Under the pieces are notes generated by a model. It had not been told where the DNA came from. It searched no databases and saw only the letters and a program-made list of their open reading frames with translations. 17,471 nt of DNA from Clostridiaceae bacterium. GTDB lineage: Bacteria > Bacillota > Clostridia > Oscillospirales > Acutalibacteraceae. Position numbers and translations under genes: made by a program. The DNA is taken from contig JAEDIL010000031.1 of the NCBI GenBank assembly GCA_016292455.1, positions 1 through 17,471 on the forward strand, given 5' to 3'. This document shows positions 1 to 6,807 of this stretch, piece by piece. How positions within the stretch are numbered: the first letter of the stretch is position 1; each line of letters opens with the position of its first letter.

Positions 1-1018
1 CGCTTTCGGCAAGCTCGTCGCAGCGGCGGGGGCTGTCAATAAGCTGAACCTCGTCACGAAGCCACTTGATGACCGAGCCTGCGTTGAAGGCGCTGCCTTC
101 AATTGAATATGTTGTCTCTCCGCCGAGGCTCCATGCAACGCCGGTGAGAAGGTTATTCTTTGACTCAACACGCTTATTTCCTGTGTTCATGAGCAGGAAG
201 CAGCCTGTTCCGTATGTATTCTTTGCCATTCCGGGCTTGAAGCATGCCTGTCCGAAAAGGGCGGAGGGCTGGTCGCCGATTGCGCCGCAGATGGGTACGC
301 CTTCAAGCTCTTCAATGCCGATGATTCCGCCTGCAACCCAGCCGTAAACCTGGCTTGACGGAACAGGTGTGGGAAGAATGTTCATCGGAACGCCGAGCTT
401 TTCGCAAAGATATTCGTCCCAGCAAAGCTTGTCAACGTCAAAGAGCATTGTTCTTGACGCGTTTGAGTAATCGGTGACATGAACGCGGCCGCCGGTAAGG
501 TTCCAGATGAGCCATGTTTCAACGGTGCCGAAAAGCAGCTGACCTGCGTCAGCGAGTGCCTTCACGCCGGGAACGTTGTCGATAATCCACTTGATCTTTG
601 TTGCGGAAAAGTAAGCGTCAATGATAAGACCGGTGTGAGCGGTGATATAATCGCAAAGCTCCTTATCCTCTTTGATTTTTTCGCACATGTCGGCAGTTCT
701 TCTGCACTGCCACACGATTGCATTGTGAACGGGCTTGCCCGTTGCTCTGTCCCAGAGAATAGTGGTTTCGCGCTGGTTGGTAATTCCGATTCCGGCAATG
801 TCCTTTGCGTTGACCTCACCCGAATTGAGAATTGAGGTGATTGAAGTGATCTGACTGTAAAGGATTTTGAGGGGGTCATGTTCAACCCAGCCTGCTTTCG
901 GATAGATCTGATCGAATTCATTCTGAGCCTTGGCAATAATGTTGCCGTGCTTGTCAAAAACAATGGCTCTTGAACTTGTTGTGCCCTGATCGAGAGCAAG
1001 AACGTATTTTCCCGGCAT
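1..1018 (-). CDS. glpK: Glycerol kinase, N-terminal 339 codons (C-terminus beyond window)
   Basis: This protein transfers phosphate from ATP to glycerol, giving sn-glycerol 3-phosphate in the cytoplasm. Translating the minus strand from ATG 1018-1016 gives an open frame to the window edge. It opens with the FGGY-family ATP motif DQGTTSSRAIVFD (residues 10-22). The glycerol-contacting pair R83-E84 lies in NQRETT, Y136 corresponds to E. coli Tyr135, and D249 in GDQ corresponds to catalytic Asp245. AAGGAGG about 9 bases upstream fixes the start. The full family length is about 500 residues, so roughly a third is missing at the left edge. The region just before GDQ reads GGIIGIEELEGVPICGAIGDQ-like and has no histidine where PTS-controlled Firmicutes enzymes carry the HPr-phosphorylated His232. 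A consensus promoter and a structured leader precede the gene. Identity is very secure. Confidence 0.97.
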   Translation of the reverse strand, partial: MPGKYVLALDQGTTSSRAIVFDKHGNIIAKAQNEFDQIYPKAGWVEHDPLKILYSQITSITSILNSGEVNAKDIAGIGITNQRETTILWDRATGKPVHNAIVWQCRRTADMCEKIKEDKELCDYITAHTGLIIDAYFSATKIKWIIDNVPGVKALADAGQLLFGTVETWLIWNLTGGRVHVTDYSNASRTMLFDVDKLCWDEYLCEKLGVPMNILPTPVPSSQVYGWVAGGIIGIEELEGVPICGAIGDQPSALFGQACFKPGMAKNTYGTGCFLLMNTGNKRVESKNNLLTGVAWSLGGETTYSIEGSAFNAGSVIKWLRDEVQLIDSPRRCDELAES

Positions 1019-1072
1019 TTTTCGTATCCTCCTTAATAAATGAATCGCAGAAAACTGCAATTATGAACCAAC

Positions 1073-1159
1073 AAAAAAAGAGAACAGAAAATGCCACCGC
1101 CACCGAAGAAGGGTATAACCTTCCCCCTGCGGTGCACCGATGGGATCATCTCTATTCTC
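1073..1159 (-). promoter_or_regulatory. Structured 5' leader of glpK, terminator-like (candidate attenuator or riboswitch)
   Basis: Read on the minus strand, GAGAATAGA (1159-1151) pairs with TCTGTTCTC (1088-1080), a 9-bp stem with one G-U pair. A run of seven T follows directly (1079-1073). The roughly 60 enclosed bases hold further local stems: GATG/CATC, and CACCG...CGGTG enclosing GAAGG/CCTTC. A long closing stem with a U-tract between promoter and ribosome binding site is how transcription attenuators look. GlpP-type antitermination controls glp leaders in Bacillus (established knowledge), but no glpP gene or known GlpP site is visible here. I could not match it to a named riboswitch class. 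Confidence 0.5.
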
Positions 1160-1209
1160 AAATCTCCATAGATATGTCTCACATATTGGTATTCAGTTCA
1201 TACATCGCT

Positions 1210-1238
1210 ATTGTACTTCAATCGTCACGTTTTGTCAA
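1210..1238 (-). promoter_or_regulatory. Sigma-A promoter of glpK
   Basis: On the minus strand the -35 is TTGACA (1238-1233), the spacer is exactly 17 bases and the -10 is TACAAT (1215-1210). Transcription would start near 1203, leaving a leader of about 185 bases before the glpK start. That is long enough to hold the folded element at 1073-1159. Confidence 0.85.
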
Positions 1239-1401
1239 CCGAAAAGAGAAAAGATTTTCGCCTTTAAAAAAGCTTTGAGAAAATCAAGAACGCGCTGTTT
1301 TTGATTGCTTTTGCAACAGTACCTTTTTCTCTTTTTCCGGGGCGCAAACTGTCAATGTTTTGGACCGTTGTGCAGATTATGAAGAAACATGTCTGCGGAT
1401 A

Positions 1402-1420
1402 TGCAAAGCATTTCTTTGCA
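1402..1420. other. Short palindrome in the intergenic region between the divergent promoters
   Basis: TGCAAAG (1402-1408) and CTTTGCA (1414-1420) form a perfect 7-bp inverted repeat with a 5-base centre, 27 bases upstream of the -35 of the rightward promoter. It could be an operator or chance. I see nothing else in the rest of 1239-1446. Confidence 0.3.
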
Positions 1421-1446
1421 ATCTGATATTATCGTCTTTTCTCCTC

Positions 1447-1489
1447 TTGACCTGCCGGATATTATATTGTATTATAGCTGTGATATAAT
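1447..1489 (+). promoter_or_regulatory. Promoter of the 224-residue unknown gene
   Basis: TTGACC (1447-1452), a 17-base spacer and TATTAT (1470-1475) form one good promoter. A second -10, TATAAT at 1484-1489 with an extended TGn in front of it, lies 14 bases downstream and could be the real one. Either way transcription starts shortly before the AAGGGG ribosome binding site at 1501-1506. Confidence 0.65.
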
Positions 1490-1513
1490 GATAAGGCTGT
1501 AAGGGGAATATAT

Positions 1514-2188
1514 ATGGACAACATTTTTTCCGGCGAGATACTGAACATCACACCATTCAAAAAAGGATTTGTTCTCGCTGCCAAGGGGCAGTCTGCGGAC
1601 GGAAGGGTCAAAGCGCTTTTTTACGGCTACGACGCAGTCAACGATAAATTCGTAAGAATAAAAAAGAGCGTCTATCTCAAAATCAAGTTCGGCTTTGAAT
1701 ATGAAGAAATTGCAGACCAGCTCGGCGATTATGTCTCCTGCGATGTGGGTGTTCTCAACGACAACAAAATCATGACTGTGTTCCCCAACGGTGAATACAA
1801 CATTTTCAACACGGACGGTTCTCTGAATGTCTCCTCGCTTCTTACATATCACGGTTCACCCGTCAGCGATATTGCGGTTGATTCCTCATATGTCTGGTGT
1901 GCAGTTCCGGGAGAAAATGCAGTAATAAAATATTCGCCGCGTGAGGGCAGAATTCTTCTTCGCGTCGGCGGAGGCGAAACCACGGCTTTTGAACGTCCCT
2001 GCTCCGTTTCGCTAATGGATAACATTCTCTATATATGCAACCAGGCGTCAAAGAAAATCCGTACTTTGAACATTCTTACAAACTCAGTCAGAGACTACCG
2101 CATTTTCAATGAAAAAGTGTATAAATACATCAACGTCGGCTCACGCGAGTTCGTCTGGCTTCAATCCGGTCTGTATCTCCTTGACTGA
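1514..2188 (+). CDS. Unknown protein with NHL/beta-propeller-like C-terminal half
   Basis: I do not recognise a named family. The 224-residue product has no signal peptide or membrane segment, so it is probably cytoplasmic. The C-terminal half has the rhythm of NHL-type propeller blades. The clearest is around residues 159-188 (FERPCSVSLMDNILYICNQ and on), with the F..P pattern followed by a LYICNQASKKIRTL strand pair. An earlier one starts at PVSDIAVDSSYVWCAVPGEN. A full propeller normally needs about 240 to 300 residues, so this holds three or four blades at most; it may oligomerise or be a reduced form. AAGGGG at 1501-1506 supports the ATG. It has its own promoter and a strong terminator, so it is a single-gene unit, divergent from glpK. 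The propeller assignment is tentative. Confidence 0.75.
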   Translation: MDNIFSGEILNITPFKKGFVLAAKGQSADGRVKALFYGYDAVNDKFVRIKKSVYLKIKFGFEYEEIADQLGDYVSCDVGVLNDNKIMTVFPNGEYNIFNTDGSLNVSSLLTYHGSPVSDIAVDSSYVWCAVPGENAVIKYSPREGRILLRVGGGETTAFERPCSVSLMDNILYICNQASKKIRTLNILTNSVRDYRIFNEKVYKYINVGSREFVWLQSGLYLLD

Positions 2189-2207
2189 CACAGTTTTCAA
2201 TAATCAG

Positions 2208-2249
2208 CAAACAACCGCCGCTCAGCATATGCCGAGCGGCGGTTGTTTG
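2208..2249 (+). terminator. Strong intrinsic terminator after the 224-residue gene
   Basis: A perfect 16-bp GC-rich stem (2208-2223 with 2234-2249) closes a 10-base loop that contains the palindrome GCATATGC. It starts 19 bases after the stop codon. The tract after it (TTC) is a poor U-run, but the stem itself ends in TTGTTTG. Confidence 0.85.
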
Positions 2250-2372
2250 TTCAGGGAAATCTCCTTTTTAGCGAAAAATCAAAATCTCTTTTTAGATTCG
2301 ATTGGCGGGATAATTGATTATTTAAAAAATTCTTTACATCTATTATTCCATAACAGCACAAAAAAAATTCTG

Positions 2373-2396
2373 AATTATGGTACAATGTGTATAATT
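2373..2396 (+). promoter_or_regulatory. Extended -10 promoter of the hydrogenase operon, with overlapping inverted repeat
   Basis: TGG-TACAAT (TG at 2378-2379, -10 at 2381-2386) is an extended -10. No good -35 is present at the expected place. An inverted repeat, AATTAT (2373-2378) and ATAATT (2391-2396), straddles the -10, so a regulator bound there would block transcription. It does not match the clostridial Rex consensus as I know it. The leader to the start codon is about 80 bases. The rest of 2250-2372 is AT-rich and shows nothing I can name. Confidence 0.5.
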
Positions 2397-2475
2397 ATGT
2401 CAAAATTGATGTGCTGCATTATAAGTGTTTTCTGCGGTGGTAGTTCTGACATAAAAATTGAGAGGAGATTATATT

Positions 2476-4305
2476 TTGAGCAGATTATCGATTCCGACCC
2501 CGATAAGCGCTCAGGGGGTTATTGACGAAATCTACGGCGACCTTGTGCGCCGTCTTCAAGCCAACCCTGTCAGTGTTTGTCCCGTTGACATGGCTGCCGC
2601 CTTTGTGGGTGTTTGCCACAGTCAGTCATGCGGAAAGTGCGCGCCCTGCCGTGTGGGTCTCGGTCAGCTCCACAGGCTGATTGAAACCGTTCTTGACGGA
2701 GACGCAACCGAAAGCACGCTTGACCTTATTGAAAAAACAGCCCGCGTAATCAACGCCACTGCCGACTGTGCAATCGGCTATGAAGCGGCGCAGATGGTTC
2801 TGCGCGGTCTGAACGGTTTCAGAGAGGACTATGAAGCTCACCTTAAAGGAACCTGCCTTTGCCGCTTTGACAAAGCCGTTCCCTGCGTTTCCCTTTGCCC
2901 GGCAAATGTTGACATTCCCGGCTATATTGCCCTCGTCAGGGCAGGCAGGTATCAGGACGCTGTCCGCCTCATCCGCAAGGACAATCCTTTCCCCTCTGCC
3001 TGCGCCCTCATCTGTGAGCATCCGTGCGAATCGCACTGCCGCAGAAGACTTGTTGACGCAGCAGTCAATATCCGCGGTCTCAAAAGAATGGCGGTTGACA
3101 ACGCAGGAAAGGTTCCCGTTCCGCCTTGCGCAAAGCCCACAGGAAAAAAAGTTGCCGTTATCGGCGGCGGTCCGTCAGGTCTTACCGCGGCATATTTTCT
3201 TTCCCTCATGGGTCACAAGGTTACCGTTTTTGAAAAGAGAAAGTACCTTGGAGGAATGCTCCGCTACGGAATTCCGAGTTACCGTCTCCCCAGAGAGATT
3301 CTTCAAGACGAAATTGATTCGATTCTTTCAACAGGAATTGAAGCCAGACTCGGCGTAAACATCGGAACAGACATCACATTTGAAGAAATCAGAGAAAACT
3401 TTGACGCAACATACATTGCAATCGGCGCCCACACCGACAACAAGCTCGGAATTGAGGGCGAGGACGGCAACGGAGTAATTTCCGCCGTTGAAATGCTGCG
3501 CGCAATCGGCGACGGAGAAATGCCCGATTACAGCGGAAAGAATGTTGTTGTCATCGGCGGCGGCAACGTTGCCATGGACTGCACAAGAAGCTCCATGCGC
3601 CTCGGCGCAAAGAGCGTCACCTGCGTATACAGAAGACGCAGAGAAGACATGACCGCAATGCCCGAAGAAGTTGAGGGCGCAATGGCAGAGGACTGCGATA
3701 TTCTTGAACTTATGACGCCGGAGAGAATTGAGCTTGACGAGAATGGAAATGTCAAAGCTCTCTGGGTTGCTCCGCAGATGATAAGCAACATCAAGCGCGG
3801 AAGACCCGCTCCGATCCCCACCGACGAACCACTGCGCAGAATTGAATGCGATCTCATCGTTGTTGCAATCGGTCAGGCAATCGAATCCAAGCACTTTGCA
3901 GAAAGCGGTATCCAGACCAAGTGGGGCCGCATTATGGCAGATATGAAGACCGTTATCAGCGACCACGAAGGTCTCTTTTCCGGCGGTGACTGCGTAACCG
4001 GACCCGCCAGCGCAATTATGGCAATTGCAGCCGGCAAAACCGCCGCTGCAAACATTGACCATTATCTCGGCTTTGACAACAAAATCAGTGTTGACGTTGA
4101 AATTCCCGACGCTGAAATTGCTCCCCAGCCGCCTTGCGGAAGAATCAATCTCAGTGAGAGGTCTGCTGACGAAAGAAAGCGTGACTTCAAGCTGATGGAA
4201 AATTCAATGACGGTAAAGCAGGCATTCCAGGAAGCTTCCCGCTGTCTGAGATGTGACAAATTCGGCTACGGAGCTTTGAAGGGAGGAAGAATATTCAAAT
4301 GGTAA
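2476..4305 (+). CDS. FAD/NAD(P)H oxidoreductase (GltD/NfnB type) fused to a NuoF-like 4Fe-4S domain; hydrogenase partner
   Basis: This 609-residue protein should pass electrons between NAD(P)H and iron-sulfur clusters. Residues 35-110 match the C-terminal 4Fe-4S domain of NuoF (SCGKCAPCR; C52, C55, C58 and C98). Residues 125-190 form the GltD/dihydropyrimidine-dehydrogenase N-terminal two-cluster domain (C127, C129, C137, C141; C176, C180, C184, C188). A first Rossmann motif, GGGPSG (230-235), binds FAD, and a second, IGGGNVAMD (360-368), should bind NAD(P). SGGDCVTGPASAI (502-514) completes the FAD site. A CxxC (590, 593) lies near the end. The FMN domain of true NuoF is absent. TTG 2476 is chosen as start because AGAGGAG at 2461-2467 lies 8 bases ahead; an upstream in-frame TTG at 2458 has no such site. 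It overlaps the hydrogenase gene by 7 bases, so the two are translationally coupled. The cofactor could be NADP or NAD; I cannot tell which. Confidence 0.9.
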   Translation: MSRLSIPTPISAQGVIDEIYGDLVRRLQANPVSVCPVDMAAAFVGVCHSQSCGKCAPCRVGLGQLHRLIETVLDGDATESTLDLIEKTARVINATADCAIGYEAAQMVLRGLNGFREDYEAHLKGTCLCRFDKAVPCVSLCPANVDIPGYIALVRAGRYQDAVRLIRKDNPFPSACALICEHPCESHCRRRLVDAAVNIRGLKRMAVDNAGKVPVPPCAKPTGKKVAVIGGGPSGLTAAYFLSLMGHKVTVFEKRKYLGGMLRYGIPSYRLPREILQDEIDSILSTGIEARLGVNIGTDITFEEIRENFDATYIAIGAHTDNKLGIEGEDGNGVISAVEMLRAIGDGEMPDYSGKNVVVIGGGNVAMDCTRSSMRLGAKSVTCVYRRRREDMTAMPEEVEGAMAEDCDILELMTPERIELDENGNVKALWVAPQMISNIKRGRPAPIPTDEPLRRIECDLIVVAIGQAIESKHFAESGIQTKWGRIMADMKTVISDHEGLFSGGDCVTGPASAIMAIAAGKTAAANIDHYLGFDNKISVDVEIPDAEIAPQPPCGRINLSERSADERKRDFKLMENSMTVKQAFQEASRCLRCDKFGYGALKGGRIFKW

Positions 4306-6035
4306 AGCTTACAATTGATAACATTGCCGTTGAGGTTGAAAACGGCGCAACAATTCTTGAAGCCGCCAGAAAGGCAAACGTACATATTCCGACTCTCTGC
4401 TATTTTAAAGGACTCAACGAAATCGGCGCCTGCCGAATCTGCGTTGTTGAAATCAAGGACAACGACCGCCTTGTTTCCGCCTGCAACACAAAGGCGGAGG
4501 ACGGAATGGTCGTTTTCACCAACAGCCCGCGCGTCCGCGAAGCCAGAAATGTCAACATCAAACTCATTCTCAGTGAGCATGACTGCCATTGCACAACCTG
4601 CGTCAGAAGCGGCAACTGCCAGCTTCAGAAGGTTGCAAACGACCTCAACATTTACACAAACGAATACGAAGTCAGAATTGAGCGCCCGAAACCGGACGGC
4701 GCCTTCCCGCTCGTCAGAGATGCCGGACGCTGCATCAAGTGCATGCGCTGCGTTCAGGTCTGCGACAAAATTCAGTCGCTTAACATCTGGGAGGTTCAGA
4801 ACACTGGTTCAAGAACCACCGTCGGCGTCAAAAACCACAAAAAGCTCTGGGATACCGACTGCTCGCTCTGCGGTCAGTGCATTACCCATTGCCCGACGGG
4901 CGCCCTGAGAGAAAGGGACGACACCGAAAAGGTTTATGCCGCCCTTGCAGACCCGGAAAAAATCACCGTTGTTCAGTTTGCTCCCGCTGTCCGCACAGCA
5001 TGGGCGGAAGCGTTCGGTCTTTCAAAGGAATTTGCAACGGAAAAGCGCATGGTTGCAGCGGCAAAGGCTCTCGGCTTCAACTATGTTTTTGACACAGATT
5101 TCTCCGCCGATCTCACAATTATGGAAGAGGGCAGCGAGCTGCTTGACAGAATCCGGAACGGCGGAACACTTCCGCTCATGACCTCCTGCTGCCCCGGATG
5201 GGTACGCTTTCTCAAAGGTCAGTATCCGGAATTCACCGATAATCTTTCCTCGGCAAAATCGCCACAGCAGATGTTCGGAGCTGTGGCAAAAAGCTATTTT
5301 GCAAAACTGCTCGGCGTGAACCCGAAAAACATTTTCTGCGTTTCCGTCATGCCCTGTACCGCCAAAAAACACGAGTGTGCAATTGACGTCATGAACGACG
5401 CCTGCGGCGACCCCGACGTTGATGTTTCGCTCACAACGAGAGAGTTTTCAAGAATGCTTCGCGCTGACCATGTCGGCGTTGCAAATCTCCCTGAATGTGA
5501 GTTTGACAGTCCTCTCGGCGCAGCAACAGGTGCAGGCGTAATCTTCGGCGCAACCGGCGGCGTTATGGAGGCAGCGCTTCGCAGCGCATACTTCCTTGTC
5601 ACCGGAGAAAATCCTGACGCTGACGCTTTTTCGGGCGTCCGCGGTCTTGACGGCTGGAAAGAGATGACCTATGACATCAAGGGCAGCAAAGTCAGAGTTG
5701 CCGTTGTCAGCGGTCTCAAAAACACAAGAAAACTCATGGAAGCGCTCAAAAGCGGCAAGGTCAGCTATGACTTCATCGAGGTCATGGCATGTCCCGGCGG
5801 CTGTGCCGGCGGCGGCGGACAGCCTATTCATGACGGCGAGGAAAGAGCCGGAGAACGCGGCGCAGTGCTTTACAAGCTCGACAAGGAAAACCCGCTTCGT
5901 TTTTCACACGATAATCCTGAAATTCAGACTCTTTACAAGGAGTATCTTGAAAAGCCGCTTTCACACACCGCTCATCATCTTCTTCATACCGACCACCACG
6001 CATGGGATATGCCCGGCACGGCTGATGAGGACTGA
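4299..6035 (+). CDS. hydA: [FeFe] hydrogenase catalytic subunit, four accessory clusters
   Basis: This enzyme interconverts protons plus electrons and H2 in the cytoplasm. The 578 residues match the length and order of clostridial CpI-type enzymes. An N-terminal 2Fe-2S ferredoxin domain (C34, C45, C48, C62) is followed by the His-Cys 4Fe-4S site (H94, C98, C101, C107) and two 4Fe-4S sets (C145/148/151/155 and C188/191/194/198). The H-cluster domain carries all three signatures: TSCCPGW (295-301), MPCTAKKHE (351-359) and EVMACPGGC (494-502). These supply proton-relay C297 and ligands C298, C353, C498 and C502. The tail is histidine-rich. GGGAGG at 4281-4286 supports the ATG. Pairing with a GltD-like subunit points to the HydDB group A2 (glutamate-synthase-linked) rather than HydABC bifurcating enzymes; this is an inference from gene order. 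The maturases HydE, HydF and HydG are not in the window. Confidence 0.95.
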   Translation: MVKLTIDNIAVEVENGATILEAARKANVHIPTLCYFKGLNEIGACRICVVEIKDNDRLVSACNTKAEDGMVVFTNSPRVREARNVNIKLILSEHDCHCTTCVRSGNCQLQKVANDLNIYTNEYEVRIERPKPDGAFPLVRDAGRCIKCMRCVQVCDKIQSLNIWEVQNTGSRTTVGVKNHKKLWDTDCSLCGQCITHCPTGALRERDDTEKVYAALADPEKITVVQFAPAVRTAWAEAFGLSKEFATEKRMVAAAKALGFNYVFDTDFSADLTIMEEGSELLDRIRNGGTLPLMTSCCPGWVRFLKGQYPEFTDNLSSAKSPQQMFGAVAKSYFAKLLGVNPKNIFCVSVMPCTAKKHECAIDVMNDACGDPDVDVSLTTREFSRMLRADHVGVANLPECEFDSPLGAATGAGVIFGATGGVMEAALRSAYFLVTGENPDADAFSGVRGLDGWKEMTYDIKGSKVRVAVVSGLKNTRKLMEALKSGKVSYDFIEVMACPGGCAGGGGQPIHDGEERAGERGAVLYKLDKENPLRFSHDNPEIQTLYKEYLEKPLSHTAHHLLHTDHHAWDMPGTADED

Positions 6036-6062
6036 GCGGGCAATAACCAAAGAAAAAAAGGA

Positions 6063-6093
6063 GGGGACTGTTCTGTGTTTCAGAACAGTCCCC
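6063..6093. terminator. Bidirectional terminator between convergent hydA and the hydrolase gene
   Basis: GGGGACTGTTCTG (6063-6075) pairs perfectly with CAGAACAGTCCCC (6081-6093) around a 5-base loop. On the plus strand it is followed by CTTCGTTTT. On the minus strand it is followed by seven T (complement of 6059-6053). It therefore serves both genes. Confidence 0.9.
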
Positions 6094-6109
6094 CTTCGTT
6101 TTCAGTTGT

Positions 6110-6604
6110 TCAGCATTTAATCTGACAGCAGCGCATGGTTGCAAGAGCGGCTTCGTGCGTTTCGGGTGTTACTCCGGCACAGCAAGACGGATCGACGCTG
6201 ATTTCAATTTCGGGAAACTCCGCTTTCAGAATGAGTGCATTTGAAACCACGCAAATATCCGTGCAAAGACCGATTAGCTCCACGCTTTCAAAATTGAAAC
6301 TTCCCCAGCCGGTATAGCCAAATGACGGCTTGTCAATTATTTTCGCGCCGTCAACATAAAGTCCCTCAACAAGCTGCCACCCGTGAGTCCCCCTGACGCA
6401 ATGAACAACCGGAAGATTCCTGCCCTCGTTGGTTTCAGGGTAGTTTTCGCCGTGGGTGTCGCGCGTAAAAATAATTTCATCGCCGCGCGCCTTGTACTGC
6501 TCAATCTTTTGGCGTACGTTTTCAACAATTGCCACGGCTTCCTTTGTTCCGAGCGCGCCGTCAACAAAATCGTTCTGCATGTCAATAACAATAAGCGTTT
6601 TCAT
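6110..6604 (-). CDS. Isochorismatase-family cysteine hydrolase, probably nicotinamidase
   Basis: The likely reaction is hydrolysis of nicotinamide to nicotinic acid for NAD salvage, in the cytoplasm. The 164 residues carry the family's catalytic triad: D8 in DMQNDF, K92 in DKPSFG and C118 in CTDICV. Metal-site candidates are D49 and H51 (RDTHGENY) and H69 (VVHC). A histidine between them, present in PncA of Mycobacterium, is not obvious. ATG 6604 is chosen because GGAG at 6617-6614 lies 9 bases upstream; a longer reading would need a TTG overlapping that site. The gene is convergent with hydA and single. Sequence alone cannot exclude another amide substrate within the family, so I leave the symbol open. 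Confidence 0.85.
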   Translation of the reverse strand: MKTLIVIDMQNDFVDGALGTKEAVAIVENVRQKIEQYKARGDEIIFTRDTHGENYPETNEGRNLPVVHCVRGTHGWQLVEGLYVDGAKIIDKPSFGYTGWGSFNFESVELIGLCTDICVVSNALILKAEFPEIEISVDPSCCAGVTPETHEAALATMRCCQIKC

Positions 6605-6637
6605 ATTATCCGTCTCCAATTTTCAACAATAATGCAC

Positions 6638-6800
6638 AAGGGGCTGTAGCATTTAGATGCAGAAAACGTTTTCTTCACCCCGAAGCTGTATATAGATACT
6701 GCGAGTGGGTGAAAAAACGGTTAAAAAAGAAAAAAGCAACCATACAATTTTGTATTTCTGCATTTTTCTTTTTGTTCTGCGCTAAATGCAGCAGCCCCTT
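6638..6800. repeat. 163-bp element with terminal inverted repeats (MITE-like)
   Basis: AAGGGGCTGTAGCATTTA (6638-6655) is matched in inverse orientation by 6783-6800 with only two mismatches in 18. With one gap the similarity runs inward through a TGCAGAA/CGCAGAA block, to about 27 bases. The interior is A/T-rich, encodes nothing, and contains the palindrome at 6661-6674 and a small ATACAA/TTGTAT repeat. GGGGCTGT-type ends resemble termini of insertion sequences. I see no clear target-site duplication. The alternative is a very long hairpin acting as the 3' end of the transporter operon. Confidence 0.5.
6661..6674. promoter_or_regulatory. Perfect 14-bp palindrome, cre/LacI-like operator candidate
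   Basis: AGAAAACGTTTTCT is a perfect palindrome with a central CG. It matches the palindromic catabolite-responsive (cre) form TGAAAACGTTTTCA at 12 of 14 positions. It lies 57 bases upstream of the hydrolase start codon and inside the inverted-repeat element. Function is unproven. Confidence 0.35.
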
Positions 6801-6807
6801 TTTATAG

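Noticed and set aside
66..835. Plus-strand open frames of 93 and 118 codons at the left edge
   Set aside because: They lie opposite glycerol kinase, whose catalytic motifs are unmistakable on the minus strand.
1115..1150. Possible T-box in the glpK leader (GGTGCACCGC resembles the T-box core)
   Set aside because: One core base is missing, and only about 60 bases precede it from the predicted start. That is too short for a specifier-loop domain, and glpK is not an aminoacyl-tRNA or amino acid gene.
970..1278. Plus-strand open frame of 102 codons between glpK and the next gene
   Set aside because: It covers the glpK start, leader and promoter in antisense and has no ribosome binding site or recognisable motif.
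3328..4062. Long open frame (244 codons) on the minus strand opposite the GltD-like gene
   Set aside because: It is the complement of a well-supported coding region. It has no ribosome binding site, and its residues show no family motif.
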